The position numbers and the translations under genes are program-made. The notes below the pieces were generated by a model. That model was not told where the DNA came from, made no database searches, and saw only the letters and a list, made by a program, of their open reading frames with translations. From assembly GCA_033557675.1 (NCBI GenBank), contig JAWQRM010000342.1, positions 1 to 23,930 on the forward strand: DNA of 23,930 nucleotides, given 5' to 3'. How positions within the stretch are numbered: the stretch's first letter is position 1; the number at the start of each line of letters is the position of its first letter. Positions 9,018-19,378 of this stretch are shown piece by piece. Origin of the DNA: Coptodactyla brooksi. Taxonomy: Eukaryota; Arthropoda; Insecta; Coleoptera; Scarabaeidae.

Positions 9018-11118
9018 ATGGAAATGGAGCACGTGGGGGAAATACCTATGGACATTTCAAATGAAAATGGGGACTTTCTAGTGCCGGAAAATGAACGCGT
9101 ACCGTCGCAGCCGTCCGCAGATCACTTAGCCTATCGGGTCGTACCAAACGTGTCAGGACTTGACACGACGCCGAAGTCGATAATTAGACGGTAAGTGTTA
9201 AAAAATTATATATATTGCACATAATATGCGTAATATTTCAGTGGTCAACCTGGTGGATCTCCTTCGGACGCACTGAAACCTCCAGCATGCGCGAGAAAAT
9301 TATTTAGCGACGAGCCGCGAGAAATATGTCCTCGAAAATTATCCTTACAGGAGGATAGAGAAATCGAAAATAATGCTGAGAACGAAAGAATGGAGGAAGA
9401 TATTGAAAACGATTACAATTACGAAACTCTTATATGTTACTATAAGATACCGAAGGTCCGGAAACCTAACCAGCCTCCGCTAATGACGCTGGTACCGAGT
9501 ATTTCGCCGGTTTACGTGGCGTTAGAACGGTCCGATCTACAGTTACAAGGACGCACGGTCCTGAATCGAGACAAACATAAAACTACGCCCGTCGCAGTAC
9601 CAGTAAATGACTTTCCAACTACGCCTACAGGTATCGGTTCGGTAGAGACCGCATTTCCTCCTATCTTAGTTCCGAAAAATAAGGATGATCTTAGACGAAA
9701 TGAACGTCCGCAAGAAGAAAATATAGGGGCGCCATTAGTAAGTAGATTATAAGACTAATAAGACTTATAAGATTAATACCTAGTTTATTAAGCTATACAG
9801 AGGGCCGAACGGTATTTGCCCTCCATCTTTATTAAGAATCTATTATTTAACGTGTTTAAAAAAAACTCTCTAAACTCTATACTCTAAATGAGCCGTGTGC
9901 CCCTCAAGCGCAGCTTAACGCACCTTCTACGTACGACGTACTTTTTCGAACGACGTACGGTCATTACGATGTACTTCGTATATTTAACTTTTTTTCAACA
10001 TATTGTCGTTATCATTTGGATGATTTGACAATGTTTTTAATGTATTGTTAGAATAAAATTAATTTCACGCCTACTTTGTTGAAATTGTTAGGAAGAATTT
10101 TCAAAAAAGCAGGCGCGGAATTAGTTCTTCAGATTCTTGGATCAATTTGGATGTTGAGAAATAATCAAACATAGGAATGGGTTAAATGAAGACTGACGGC
10201 TAATACCGTTTAATCCTGCGTAAAATAGCTTTATAGGCTAGATGAGGTACCATTAAGGAAACGTTATACGGGTTGGACTTATTATACGAAACTCTTTTAT
10301 GTTAATATAAGACGCCGAAGGTCATCAAACCTAACCATCGCCCAGCAACGTTGCCGGCAGCAAGTATTTCCCCGGCTCACCAAGTGTTAGAACAATTCAA
10401 TCTACAGCTAAGAGGATGTACCGTCCCGATCCGGGACGAACGCAAAACTACGCCTGACGCCGTACAAACAAACGACGTTCCGACTGTTGCAAAGAGAACG
10501 GTAGTGCAAGATTTTGCGGTGCCATCTACATCTACAGGTATCACTTCGGTAGAATCCACATTTCGTCCTTTCGCAGTCCCGAAAAATTGGGGTGGCACAA
10601 GGAAAAAAGGATATATACCACAAGAAGAGCGTAAAGGGACGCCATTTGTAAGTATAAATATGTAGATGTATGTGTATGTTGAAGGCATCGCCTTTTTGGA
10701 ATAAATAGCATTGTAAGTTAGAAACGTGCTTCGAGCAGGTGTTTCTTAGATTTGATATAACAGTGGTGGCTATTTAACTTTGCAAGTCAGTTGTACAATG
10801 AAATAAGTTATAACAAATTAAACAATAAAATGGTATAAATAAACATATCTTAGAAACGTCTCCTCATTCTGGAAAGTATATCTGGATATATTATAAACTA
10901 TTCGAGCTAATAGCTTCCTTAGCTTGAATAGTTTTTATTCTCAGCTTATTCAAACGATTGGCCCGTTCATAAGATCGACAAATAATTCATTCAATGTGCC
11001 TTTGCAAAAAGAAATCTGGCAATCTAGGGTGCCATATAACTCTGCCAGTTCTGCTAATCATACAATTAGGCACAGTATTTATAAGACTTATGTTGAAACC
11101 AAATCATCTCTCAAATGA
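9018..11118 (+). CDS. Predicted 4-exon orphan gene with an internal exon duplication; function unknown
   Basis: Model exons are 9018-9190, 9242-9737, 10312-10647 and 10945-11118, all with GT-AG introns and consistent phases, giving 392 residues and stop TGA. An AATAAA at 11182 fits termination there. I do not recognise the protein. It is hydrophilic, without signal peptide or membrane segment. Exon 1 ends in a TTPKSIIRR stretch. Exon 2 holds ACARKLF and PRKLSL, both fitting the RxL cyclin-docking pattern, then an acidic Glu/Asn/Asp stretch and YYKIPKVRKPNQPP. Exon 3 is a diverged copy of the second half of exon 2 (from 9420), with recognisable blocks such as TGIxSVExxF and VPKN. The Cys-Arg-x-Leu-Phe flavour recalls CIP/KIP CDK inhibitors, but the diagnostic WNFDF block is missing, so I do not assign that family. 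Long introns and low conservation leave the model uncertain, especially exon 4. Confidence 0.5.
9420..9737 (+). repeat. Exon duplication, copy 1
   Basis: This is the second half of exon 2 of the orphan gene. It matches 10285-10647 in order and strand from TACGAAACTCTT to the donor CCATT(A/T)GTAAGT. Copy 1 is open throughout; copy 2 has an insertion of about 15 codons in the middle. Confidence 0.8.
10285..10647 (+). repeat. Exon duplication, copy 2
   Basis: This is a diverged direct copy of 9420-9737. The tyrosine codon of copy 1 in TGTTACTATAAG is TAA here (TGTTAATATAAG). Reading past it requires the AG at 10310-10311 to serve as an acceptor. From there the frame is open for 112 codons to an intact donor. 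Confidence 0.8.
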
Positions 11119-11320
11119 AACAGCCTCAAAACAGAAGCAGTAGTAAAACTAGTATTTTCCCGCATTTTGGAGTTCGTAATGAATAAAGGTCCTATGATGA
11201 AATTGCCTAATATAACCAGTCCTAATATTCGACCTTTGGGGATTCCAAAATCCAGTAGCAACTTCCAAACCTGTTTATGGGCTGCGTGTTCTGTAATTAA
11301 TTAATTTTATTGCTGTCAAG
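11119..11320 (+). other. In-frame open extension after the TGA of the orphan gene
   Basis: After TGA at 11116-11118 the same frame stays open for about 60 more codons (containing MNKGPMMKLPNI) and ends in TAA near 11302. One more shift then leads into the frame at 11321. This could be chance, an older longer coding region broken by mutation, or evidence that my exon 4 model is wrong. Confidence 0.3.
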
Positions 11321-11836
11321 GACTACGGTGTCACATCGACCAAATACGAACGAGAGATTGCCGATAAAGCCTTAGAAGATATTAAGGAACCTGCGACCAG
11401 TGAGAAGGAAGTGAAAACCAGACGTGAAACTTGTAACAAACGTTCATTAAAGGCAAAGGATACCAGTCGTAGAAGTCTAAAACCGGATGAAATATTGGGA
11501 ATATGTTGGTTCACTCGTTGCAAGAATAAAATGTTGTTGAAAGGTTGTAGTCAATGTTACTTAACGTATTGCGCATTACATATTTCCAAATATACCCACG
11601 GATGCGCAACGGAATTGTTGAATCAAGCATCCCGTTTAAGGAGATCCAGCGCGCAGCCGGCCTCTGCCGCAGTTAAAACAATGGGAAAGAAGGTCGAAAT
11701 GCAAAGGAATTACCCCGTCTTGTGCGGATGTGGCAGACAATGCAGTTTCTGCAGATTCCACTATCTGTATACGAAGTTTTTTTCTTCACGTGCTACTGCT
11801 GTAACGGCGGAGGGTAAGAAACGTGAAATGAAATAA
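11321..11836 (+). CDS. Open frame with an AN1-like Cys/His finger (exon or pseudogene fragment)
   Basis: This is a 171-codon frame ending in TAA, entered at a possible 3' splice site (TGCTGTCAAG, AG at 11319-11320); the first internal ATG is at 11411. Residues counted from that ATG show C32-x4-C37-x8-C46-x2-C49-x4-C54-x2-H57-x5-H63-x-C65. This is the spacing of AN1 zinc fingers except for the first C-x4-C and a short second gap. A second cluster C105-x-C107-x3-C111-x2-C114-x2-H117 follows. The N-terminal part is Lys/Arg/Glu-rich. The Cys-rich C-terminal domain of piggyBac-type transposases has a related Cx2Cx4CxxH core, so domestication or a transposon fossil is an alternative. It may be a terminal exon of the orphan gene or a separate gene; upstream frames carry a TGA and a shift. 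Confidence 0.4.
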   Translation, partial: DYGVTSTKYEREIADKALEDIKEPATSEKEVKTRRETCNKRSLKAKDTSRRSLKPDEILGICWFTRCKNKMLLKGCSQCYLTYCALHISKYTHGCATELLNQASRLRRSSAQPASAAVKTMGKKVEMQRNYPVLCGCGRQCSFCRFHYLYTKFFSSRATAVTAEGKKREMK

Positions 11837-12169
11837 ATTCAATATGTCAAGCATTTATGTATTTAACTATACGTTTTTATTTCAGAATGTTTCCTGGACT
11901 GCAGTTAAGAAAATTATTCGCAATAAAAATCGTTTTGCGATTTCTTTGCATTTTGTTCGGTTTTGTTTTTTCGTCGTTTATAAAATAAATGTTTTTCTGA
12001 AGAAAATAGTGCTTACTTTCTGCCTTTTTATCCACCGCTATCTGTAGCATAAAGAACAAGTATTGTAAATAATGAATCGGATTTAGGATGGGAAAATGTT
12101 TTCCTTTTCTCTCATACGTAAGGTGACCAACTGAAAAAATTCATTGTGTTGAAAAGTATTTAAATGTTT
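11837..12169. other. AT-rich non-coding stretch
   Basis: Possible 3' UTR of the preceding frame (AATAAA near 11985), then DNA without recognisable features. Confidence 0.4.
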
Positions 12170-12836
12170 TTTTCCTTGCTTCGTCTTAAACCTCATGGGT
12201 TCAATATTTTTGCCTGCGTGACAAGCATTTGGTTTTTCTCAGTCGACATGTTTCAGCATTTACGCTATTTTCAAGACTGGTGTCATTTACGTTGTTGTAT
12301 CTTATATAGACGAGTTATTATTTTATTGCAGGAATTTTATGAATTGGAATGTAAGATGGGACTTGTTGACCTGGATATTAATTGCTGGTTTTTTTAAGGT
12401 TTCCTTGAATATTTTGAGGTTCTCGAAAATATTCATTTTATTACTTTTGCTTAGGACTTTTATGACCTCGAGATTTTGCTCTATACTTCCAGATAGGTAG
12501 GAATTTCTGTGTAGATAGTCAGCGTAATTAGAGTCAAGGTTGTTATTTATATAACATTTTGTGTTCGCTATATCTGTCCTTAAATTTTCTGCCTGTTCGA
12601 TATATTTCATGTCACATGCACCACACTTGATTTTATATATTCCGGATTGTTCCATTGTGTTGTCTTTTCTTTGCTGGTTGTGTGATGTGTTTTATATGTG
12701 CTGTCCGGAATTTAATATTTATGTTTCGTTTCTTTGATTGTTTTCGTTATGCGGTGGATGTAAGGTCCAGTGTACGTGAAGGTGGTCCATTTCATGTTCG
12801 GTTCCTGCGTTGCCATTCGCTTCTTCAGGGCGATTT
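12170..12836 (-). mobile_element. Penelope-like retroelement 3' fragment with GIY-YIG endonuclease
   Basis: On the minus strand, FTYTGPYIHRITKTIKET (from 12780) and, after a stop and frameshift, GIYKIKCGACDMKYIEQ (from about 12645) are the linker and N-terminus of the GIY-YIG endonuclease typical of Penelope-like elements. The frame at 12655-12323 continues with the conserved NLRT and NSNYADYLHRNSY blocks to a stop. The second motif reads YIE instead of YIG, so the nuclease is probably inactive. Downstream, near 12280-12240, the minus strand carries a GCTGAAACATGTCG segment like the terminal motif of these elements. The reverse transcriptase part is absent, so this is a 5'-truncated, decayed copy. 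Outer limits are approximate. Confidence 0.85.
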
Positions 12837-13523
12837 AGGAGGAATGGTAAAATATTGAAGGAGGTGGTAATATAAACAAAATTAATTAAAAATGTTCATA
12901 TAAACATGTGTCTGATTTCCATTCGTTTTGGAGATACATGCGCTGGAATGTTATGCATAAAATAAATGTCAGAAAATGATCAAAAGCACACAAATAATTT
13001 ATTGACGTACTTTAGTGATGCAAAAACACGAATAATTTACAACAGTTTCAATTAAATTTTCAAAAGTTCCACCATTGACTTCATTTTTCAGTTCTCTTCG
13101 TAACAGTACAGATGGTAGCATTGTTTACAATGTGAGCGACTAATTCGCCTCTTGTGTTTACTTTTACTTGTCTCAGCCTCGTAATGTAGCAACTACAGTT
13201 TCATTTTTTCTAAGACGCGCGTATCGGGACTGTACGTATCGACTTCAATCGTCAATAGTACATCAATAAGTTATTCGTGTATTGGAGTCGATGGTGGAAT
13301 TTTGCAAAATTCAACTGTTGTAAATTATTTGCGTGTTTTTACATCAATAAAGTACGTCAATAAATTATTTGTATGCTATTGATCATTTTCTGATCAAGAC
13401 ATTTTGTTTTATGCATAATATTCCAGCGCCTGCATCTCGCAAACGAATCAGACATGTATATATGAACTTTTTTAATCAATATTGTTCATACTACAACCTC
13501 CTTAAATATTTACCATTCCTCCT
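12837..13523. mobile_element. Foldback element: inverted repeat with arms of about 245 bp
   Basis: The left arm at about 12837-13085 and right arm at about 13279-13523 are reverse complements with scattered mismatches. Matching blocks include AGGAGGAATGGTAAA, GCGCTGGAAT, TTATGCATAAAA, AATAATTTATTGACGTACTT and TTCCACCAT. The spacer of about 193 bp has no coding potential I recognise, although short pieces of the arm recur in it. It abuts the Penelope-like fragment. No target-site duplication is obvious. Confidence 0.8.
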
Positions 13524-13738
13524 GAATTACCCTGCATATTTCTCTTTTTATTCCTAATGTTTTCGTGGAATTTTATTATTAATGCTCTTGGTAACCGCTG
13601 TTGCTAGCTATTTGTGATATGATTTCTTGTCGATAGTCCTCTTTCTGCATCGAGATTGATTCTAATCTACGAAGTAAGCTCCTAAATGCTGCTTCTTAAA
13701 CTTTAAATATTTTAAAATATGTATTTTGCATATTTATA

Positions 13739-13782
13739 AAGACTATATAACATTACGTGCTCACGTAATGTTATTTAGTCTT
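13739..13782. repeat. 44-bp near-perfect palindrome
   Basis: Arms 13739-13759 and 13762-13782 (starting AAGACTA, ending ATTACGTG) pair with a single mismatch around a 2-bp centre. It lies directly beside the poly(T) that begins the next element. Confidence 0.85.
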
Positions 13783-13783
13783 G

Positions 13784-14057
13784 TTTTTTTTTTTTGATGG
13801 TCTAAGAATGCTGTTACGCACGCAGGGCCCTGTCCCTGGAGTGTCGGACTCGCCGCAGCCCTACCAACTAAACTCATATCCATCTTAGTGGCGTGAAATC
13901 CATCCCGGCATCACCATGAGGCATTACTTCGGTATGGCACCACTTCCTCAGGTCCCTTAAAGGGAATCTCCTCTTTGCTCTACAGGGTAAGAGCCCACAA
14001 CAGCGTGACGGACGTGTCTACAGTCCCGCTTTTGATAGTCTACGTTGGCTATCAAAA
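13784..14057 (-). mobile_element. Probable non-LTR (R1-like) retrotransposon 3' end with poly(A) tail, minus strand
   Basis: A run of 12 T (13784-13795) is followed by about 260 bp of distinctly GC-richer DNA. Read on the minus strand this is a poly(A)-terminated sequence whose phrases (GGTGATGCCGGGATGG, GGTTTAGTTGGTAGGG-like, CGAGTCCGACACTCC) resemble 3' UTRs of R1-clade insect LINEs. A 9-bp inverted pair TTTTGATAG/CTATCAAAA sits at its far end (14030-14057). No protein motif is left; a SINE is an alternative. Confidence 0.5.
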
Positions 14058-14731
14058 TAAAAACGTTAATCCCCGCCGCAAGTTTATACTCGCTTTTGGT
14101 TTCAAAATATTGATCACCTTAATTATCATCATACGAGATTGTCTTATATTATAACCGAAACGTAAACCTCTTTCACCGAGCCGATCGGTTCGGCGCATTT
14201 ACAATAGATGTCGCCGTTTGACCATTTATCAGCTCGCATCACCATTTATCACGTTTGCAATGGTGTTGTCAAAAAGTGTTTACTACTTTTTGGGAGTTTT
14301 GTACTACTTTAAAGTGTGTGTTCGACTCATAAATGTACTCCTCTTTTGCAAAGCGTACTTTATGTATTCCTTACTCCTATAACTCTTGGGTATAGTTCCG
14401 ATACTTTCAATACGGAGCCAATCTTTTTAAGTACTGGCAATGTACGAGAAACGGTCTCTTGTCGCTCCCGAAGACGCTAACGTGGTTAGCGAAACGCGCG
14501 TCGAACGGTTAATTTCTTGTTTCGGTTTAGTTGCGGCAATTGATCGACTTCATTATCGGTCATCTTATTATATCTCGCGACGTAATACCGTCGCGCGTGA
14601 TATTCTTATAGGCATCTGCAAACATAATACAGAAAACTGTACTTTCGCTGCGTTCATTCAGTACGCGAACGTATCCAATTCTAAATTAATGATTTTTTGT
14701 ATACCAGCAGTATGCTCTACCGGTTTGCGAT
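14058..14731 (+). other. Upstream region of Strip
   Basis: Holds the presumed promoter and 5' UTR of Strip. A 100-codon frame at 14440-14742 is open but has no recognisable homology and overlaps the Strip start in another frame. It would act as a long upstream ORF only if it is in the mRNA. No core-promoter element is convincing. Confidence 0.4.
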
Positions 14732-17700
14732 ATGGATACTAATGGAAATGGTAAAAGGGGTATACCTAAACTTAGAGACATCGTCAGAAGACAGAGACAA
14801 GATTCCGATGTAAGTCCTTCTTCGAAAATCAGTATTTGGTCGCGTAATGGTGGCGTAAACACCTAAAGTTGTTTACTATTGAGATCGGCCCTAAACCACA
14901 ATTAATACAATTAATATCGTTTAAATGGATGATAATATAAAACTGGATTTGACGGAAAGATTCCTAGATCTTAATGCACGTATACTGTTCATTTATTTTT
15001 TTGCTTTGTTTTGGATGTCGTTCAACCGGTTTTCCTTTAATAACTCGTTTGCTTGCCATACCTTTATTTTCAGGGTGGAGGAACTGACTCGCCCGATCTC
15101 GATTTTGTATACGATGACACGGACACCGCAGCCAACGAAATCGCCGAACTCTATAGTTACACGGAACAGCCGGAGTTTCAGTTCAACGTGAAAGCGTTCG
15201 AGGACCAAATGGAACAGTACAACTTCCCACCCTGCTGGCAAAAACTCATGATAGATGCCCAGAAATCGGTCATTATGAAGTTACTCGACCAGCTCGAAAT
15301 TAGTAACAAGGTCCTACGAATGCGTGCCGCTAGATGCATCTTGTACATTTGCCAGGGCTGTTGGGCTGAAGTACAATCGGACACTGAACAACAAGAGTGG
15401 GCTTATCGGAACTCGTTGCTCCTATACGAATTAGGAGTTTTTCACGCGTTTACCGATTTGTTAAACCTCGAGATCGAGTAAGCGAAATTAATTATTAACT
15501 TTGATTTATTAATTTCATGTTAAATATGCTATTAAAGGAATAGCGCCGCAGCTCACGTGGCAATGCGAAAATTAGCAGTTTCACTTGCGGACAGTCAAGA
15601 TTTACGTGTTATACTCTCAGTTTTGTATACGATAACGGAAGCGATAAGAAATGAAAAATTATCTGATAGTCCGGAACACGACTGTAAAGTAGATTCTTTC
15701 ACGAATGAAATAGGTATTGTAGAAATATTAAAAAAAGTACTTCGACGTCAATTTCTTTTTTTTTTTAGTAAATGCCGCCGGTGACGATTTACTAGTGATA
15801 AAATTATTAAGTATGGTTACGAGATTTTGTAGCGGCGCCGCGCCCCATTTCCCCATGAAAAAAGTTCTCTTACTGTTGTGGAAATTAATTTTGGTATCGT
15901 TAGGCGGTATGGAAGAACTGCGTAGAATGAAAGCAGAGAAACGGGAAAATATCGGACTGCCGCCTTTAGACGAAGACACGATGGAAATAGCGAAAAACAT
16001 GAGGGCTTCTTCGCCTCCGGCCAGCGCCTCGGACTTATTGGAAATGCAAAATCAAAAACGCAATATTAGAATGTTCCGAAAAGTAACTATCAAATCCGTC
16101 ATTTCACTATGCGCTATTTCGTGTACGCAAAATTAAATAAAACTTGCAGGGTTTGACCAAGCAAAGTTCCTTAGACGATCACGATCCTCTAGCGATAATA
16201 TTGGAGACTAGCAGTATCGGAATTGGAGAAGAAATCATGAAAGAGCTCTCGGAATGCGAGGAACGTAGGCCCGTAGACAATAACGATCGGCAAATATACG
16301 GAGAGTACCAACAAAGACCCGTGACGCCTCCCATTCAGCTACCGGCATCTCGCGGGCTACCGTGGAAACCTAAAGTCCGGCAGCGGGACGTCGACGTATT
16401 TTTAAAAAATGCGCGGATTAAGTTTATCGGTTACGTTTTGCAAGACGATCGTGAAAGCTTAGCCGGTCTACCTCAACCGATCCACGAAGGAGTACGAACT
16501 CTAAAGGAGGTTGTTCTAAAAATACGGATTTGGAAAATTCTCGTTTGCACGCGTGCAATTACTAAAGTCGGAAATGTCAATCGGGCACGTCTGTTCCGAT
16601 TGTGCCGTACGTCGCTTTGATTGTTTGCGAGGCGGTCGGAGTGTTCAAACTGTTAAATAGTGCTTAGGTCGCTTTTGAAGATCATTCAATTCGTTACTTT
16701 AAAGTGGGAACTGCGCGAGAGATTTATCTCGAGGACAATATCAAATGAATAGAAAGAGAGCGCACCGCGGAACGCGACGTACGGAATATTTATAAACGAC
16801 GAGAAATCGCCGACGCTCGACGTACTTCGTTCTCTGTCTAACTTTTCCGATCGCCCGATACCGCACGTAGCTATATCCGCCCGCGCGATGCTTCTATTTG
16901 CGGATGAGAGTTTCCAAACCCGCGTATTGTAAGGGCTGTCTGCAATTTCCAATTATTTTTAGCATATGTATACGTCCTTGGCCGATTTACAAATTCAAAA
17001 GGAGGAAGAGATAGCGAGGAATCCGCTGTCGTGTAAAGAGGAAGAAATAGAAATGACGCCGACCGAAGTCCTCTACCAGGCGATGTTGCCGAACTTGCCG
17101 CAATACATGATCGCCCTGTTAAAAATATTACTCGCAGCCGCACCTACCTCAAAAGCGAAAACCGATTCTATAAACATCATGTCCGACGTTTTACCGGAAG
17201 AAATGCCGTACGTCAAGACGTAGAGGGTACTCGTGAACTTATCGTCAACTACGTACTTGTTCTTCTTTTAGAATGACGGTCGTTCAATCCATGAAGCTCG
17301 GGTTGGACGTAAACAGGCACAAAGAGATCATCGTGAAAGCCGTTTCCGCAATTTTGTTACTACTTCTAAAGCACTTCAAATTAAATCACGTTTGTCAATT
17401 TGATTTTATGTCACAGCATCTCGTGTTCGCGAATTGCATACCATTAGTACTGAAGTTCTTTAATCAAAACGTAATGAGCTTCGTTTCGGCGATAAATATG
17501 TAAGTACGTTTATTGTTGATGTAGTACGCGTGCGCAATTCTTTTTTAGGATTCCGATTCTCGATTTTCCAGCGTGCGTAATCGGCGATCAACCCGAACTC
17601 ACTGCCGAAAGCTTAGAAATAGGTTACGCAGCTCCGTACTCGTGGAGAAATATATACTCGTGCATTAATTTGTTGCGTATATTAAATAAATTAACGAAAT

Positions 17701-18562
17701 GGAAACATTCGAGAATAATGGTATTTTAATATAATCTTTAAGGCAATTTCGTTGAGAAATTGTTGACTTTTTATTTTGAAACAGATGCTGGTCGTATTTA
17801 AGTCCGCTCCCATATTAAAGCGCACGTTAAAAGTACGACACGCAATGACACAGTTGTACGTTCTTAAATTGTTGAAAATGCAAACCAAATACCTAGGTAG
17901 GCAATGGAGGAAATCAAACATGAAGACCATTAGCGCGATATACGCTAAAGTTCGCCATCACCTCAACGACGACTGGGCATTTGGGAACGGTACGTCAAAC
18001 CATTAATCCGTTCCCTAAAATCGTCATTTCATTTTTACAGATTTAGATGCTAGACCTTGGGATTTTCAAGGTGAAGAATGCGCATTGCGGGCTTCCGTCG
18101 ATAGGTTTAACAATAGGCGTTACACTACAAACGCAAAGGTGACGTTTTATACTCTGTCTGAAATACGATATACATTTCAAATTGCTTATCGTTCGAAGAT
18201 ATGGTATACATTTGGAATTTTAATGGAGTAAAACGATTTTATTTCCAAAACATAATAAATAATGCGAGTTACAATTAATAATATGGGTCGAAGTGACTTA
18301 AGTTTTAACGGGAGTCATTCGTTAATTGCGAATGTTTTTTTAAATCTGTACCATATTTTTGGAGGGAACGAGTGTGGAATTAATATATATTAATATTGCT
18401 CATTTTTAGGATGCCGATTACGAACCGGTAGATAACTGTCTAAATAGCATATTAGGTATGCAACACGATTTGTCAGAAAGTTTCAAAAAACATTACAATC
18501 TTTGGTTGGAACAGGAAGTGTACAACGTTTCCATTAATTGGGACAAATTATTATTGAAATAA
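14732..18562 (+). CDS. Strip: Striatin-interacting protein Strip (STRIP1/FAM40 family), complete, 11 exons
   Basis: Coding exons are 14732-14809, 15074-15477, 15538-15713, 15769-16082, 16150-16509, 16963-17207, 17272-17499, 17549-17720, 17785-17989, 18041-18138 and 18410-18562. Phases agree at every junction and give 810 residues, near the family's roughly 800-840. Strip is the scaffold of the STRIPAK phosphatase/kinase complex, linking striatin-PP2A to GCK kinases. In flies it acts in Hippo signalling, early-endosome transport and axon growth. The N-terminal N1221 domain (about 28-300) shows DSPDLDFVYDDTDTAANEIA, ELYSYTE and FCSGAAPHFPMKKVLLLLWK. The C-terminal DUF3402 domain contains GLPWKPKVR, LPQYMIALLKILLAAAPTSK, HFKLNHVCQFDFMSQHLVFA, KYLGRQWRKSNMKT and LNDDWAFGND. 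The start ATG is in context GATATGGAT, and exon 1 encodes a short basic leader. Exon 5 ends in a weak donor (GTTGTT); exon 4 follows a 55-bp intron. AATAAA is at 18952. Confidence 0.95.
18203..18244 (+). repeat. Solo copy of a 43-bp repeat in the last Strip intron
   Basis: GGTATACATTTGG through GAGTAAAACGATTTTATTT matches the arms of the hairpin element at 19379-19499. It lies in the intron 18139-18409. Confidence 0.6.
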
Positions 18563-19378
18563 GAAACGTCAAATTGATAGTTTACTATTAGTTATTTATT
18601 CTTTGGTTTTGCTTAATACGAATAATTCTATAATTGATGTAATTGATTAACCCTCGTAATTGATATCGTGCGGAATTATTTACAACCGTCGTTTTAATCG
18701 TTTGAGACAAAGCTCTTACATGAACTTGTAAATTGCGCCTATTGCGTCGGATGACTTTATACAATATATTTATATTAAACGTTTTTTTGTTGCCCGCTAT
18801 ATTAAATTATAAACTATTAATTCTTTACGATTAATTCTCACCATTGTCTTACAAGTTTTGTAGTTTCACTGGGTTGAAGCAAATGTACTTGTTACGCATA
18901 AAGCTATATAGTTCAAGATCTTTGTTTATATCACATAACAAAATAAAGACAATTTGATAATCGGTCTTTTTATTCTGACATTAAAATACATTCGGAACGG
19001 ATAATATAATGATACGTAAATAAAACGACATGGATCAATTCAATTTTATATTTACAATGTCATACATAAATTATATAGGTCATACTGATGTGTAGATGAA
19101 TTATGGTACGAAAGATGAATAATAAAGAATTAATATGGAATAATAAAGAATATATACGAATTGGCATATAAAGCACGAATTACAAAAAAGATATATGTAC
19201 ATTAGTTATCCGAAGGAAAAACTAATTGCCCTATGACAATAAATTCACGTCCTCAATACAAAGTACTCTTAGTTCATTCGTTCACGATTTCTTTTGGAAA
19301 ATCTTACTTACTAGACGTAATGCTCCTTCTGTCCGGAAGCGTGGCGTACATTTCGAATTGATTGTAGTACAAAAATAT
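18563..19378. other. Strip 3' UTR and AT-rich intergenic DNA
   Basis: The Strip 3' UTR probably runs to just beyond AATAAA at 18952-18957. The remainder is AT-rich with short repeats (AATAATAAAGAAT twice near 19117-19150) and no gene. Confidence 0.5.

Noticed and set aside
9242..9500. Assignment of the orphan gene as a CIP/KIP CDK inhibitor (dacapo-like)
   Set aside because: Only a loose CxRxLF resemblance and a YY-x-P stretch. The LFGPVDHEE and WNFDF hallmarks are absent.
12837..13523. Foldback element as a mariner MITE
   Set aside because: No mariner-type terminal inverted repeat or TA target duplication could be defined at the arm ends, so the family is left open.
14440..14742. 100-codon plus-strand frame before Strip
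   Set aside because: No homology or domain, overlaps the Strip start codon, and no splice or signal evidence. Kept only as part of the upstream region.
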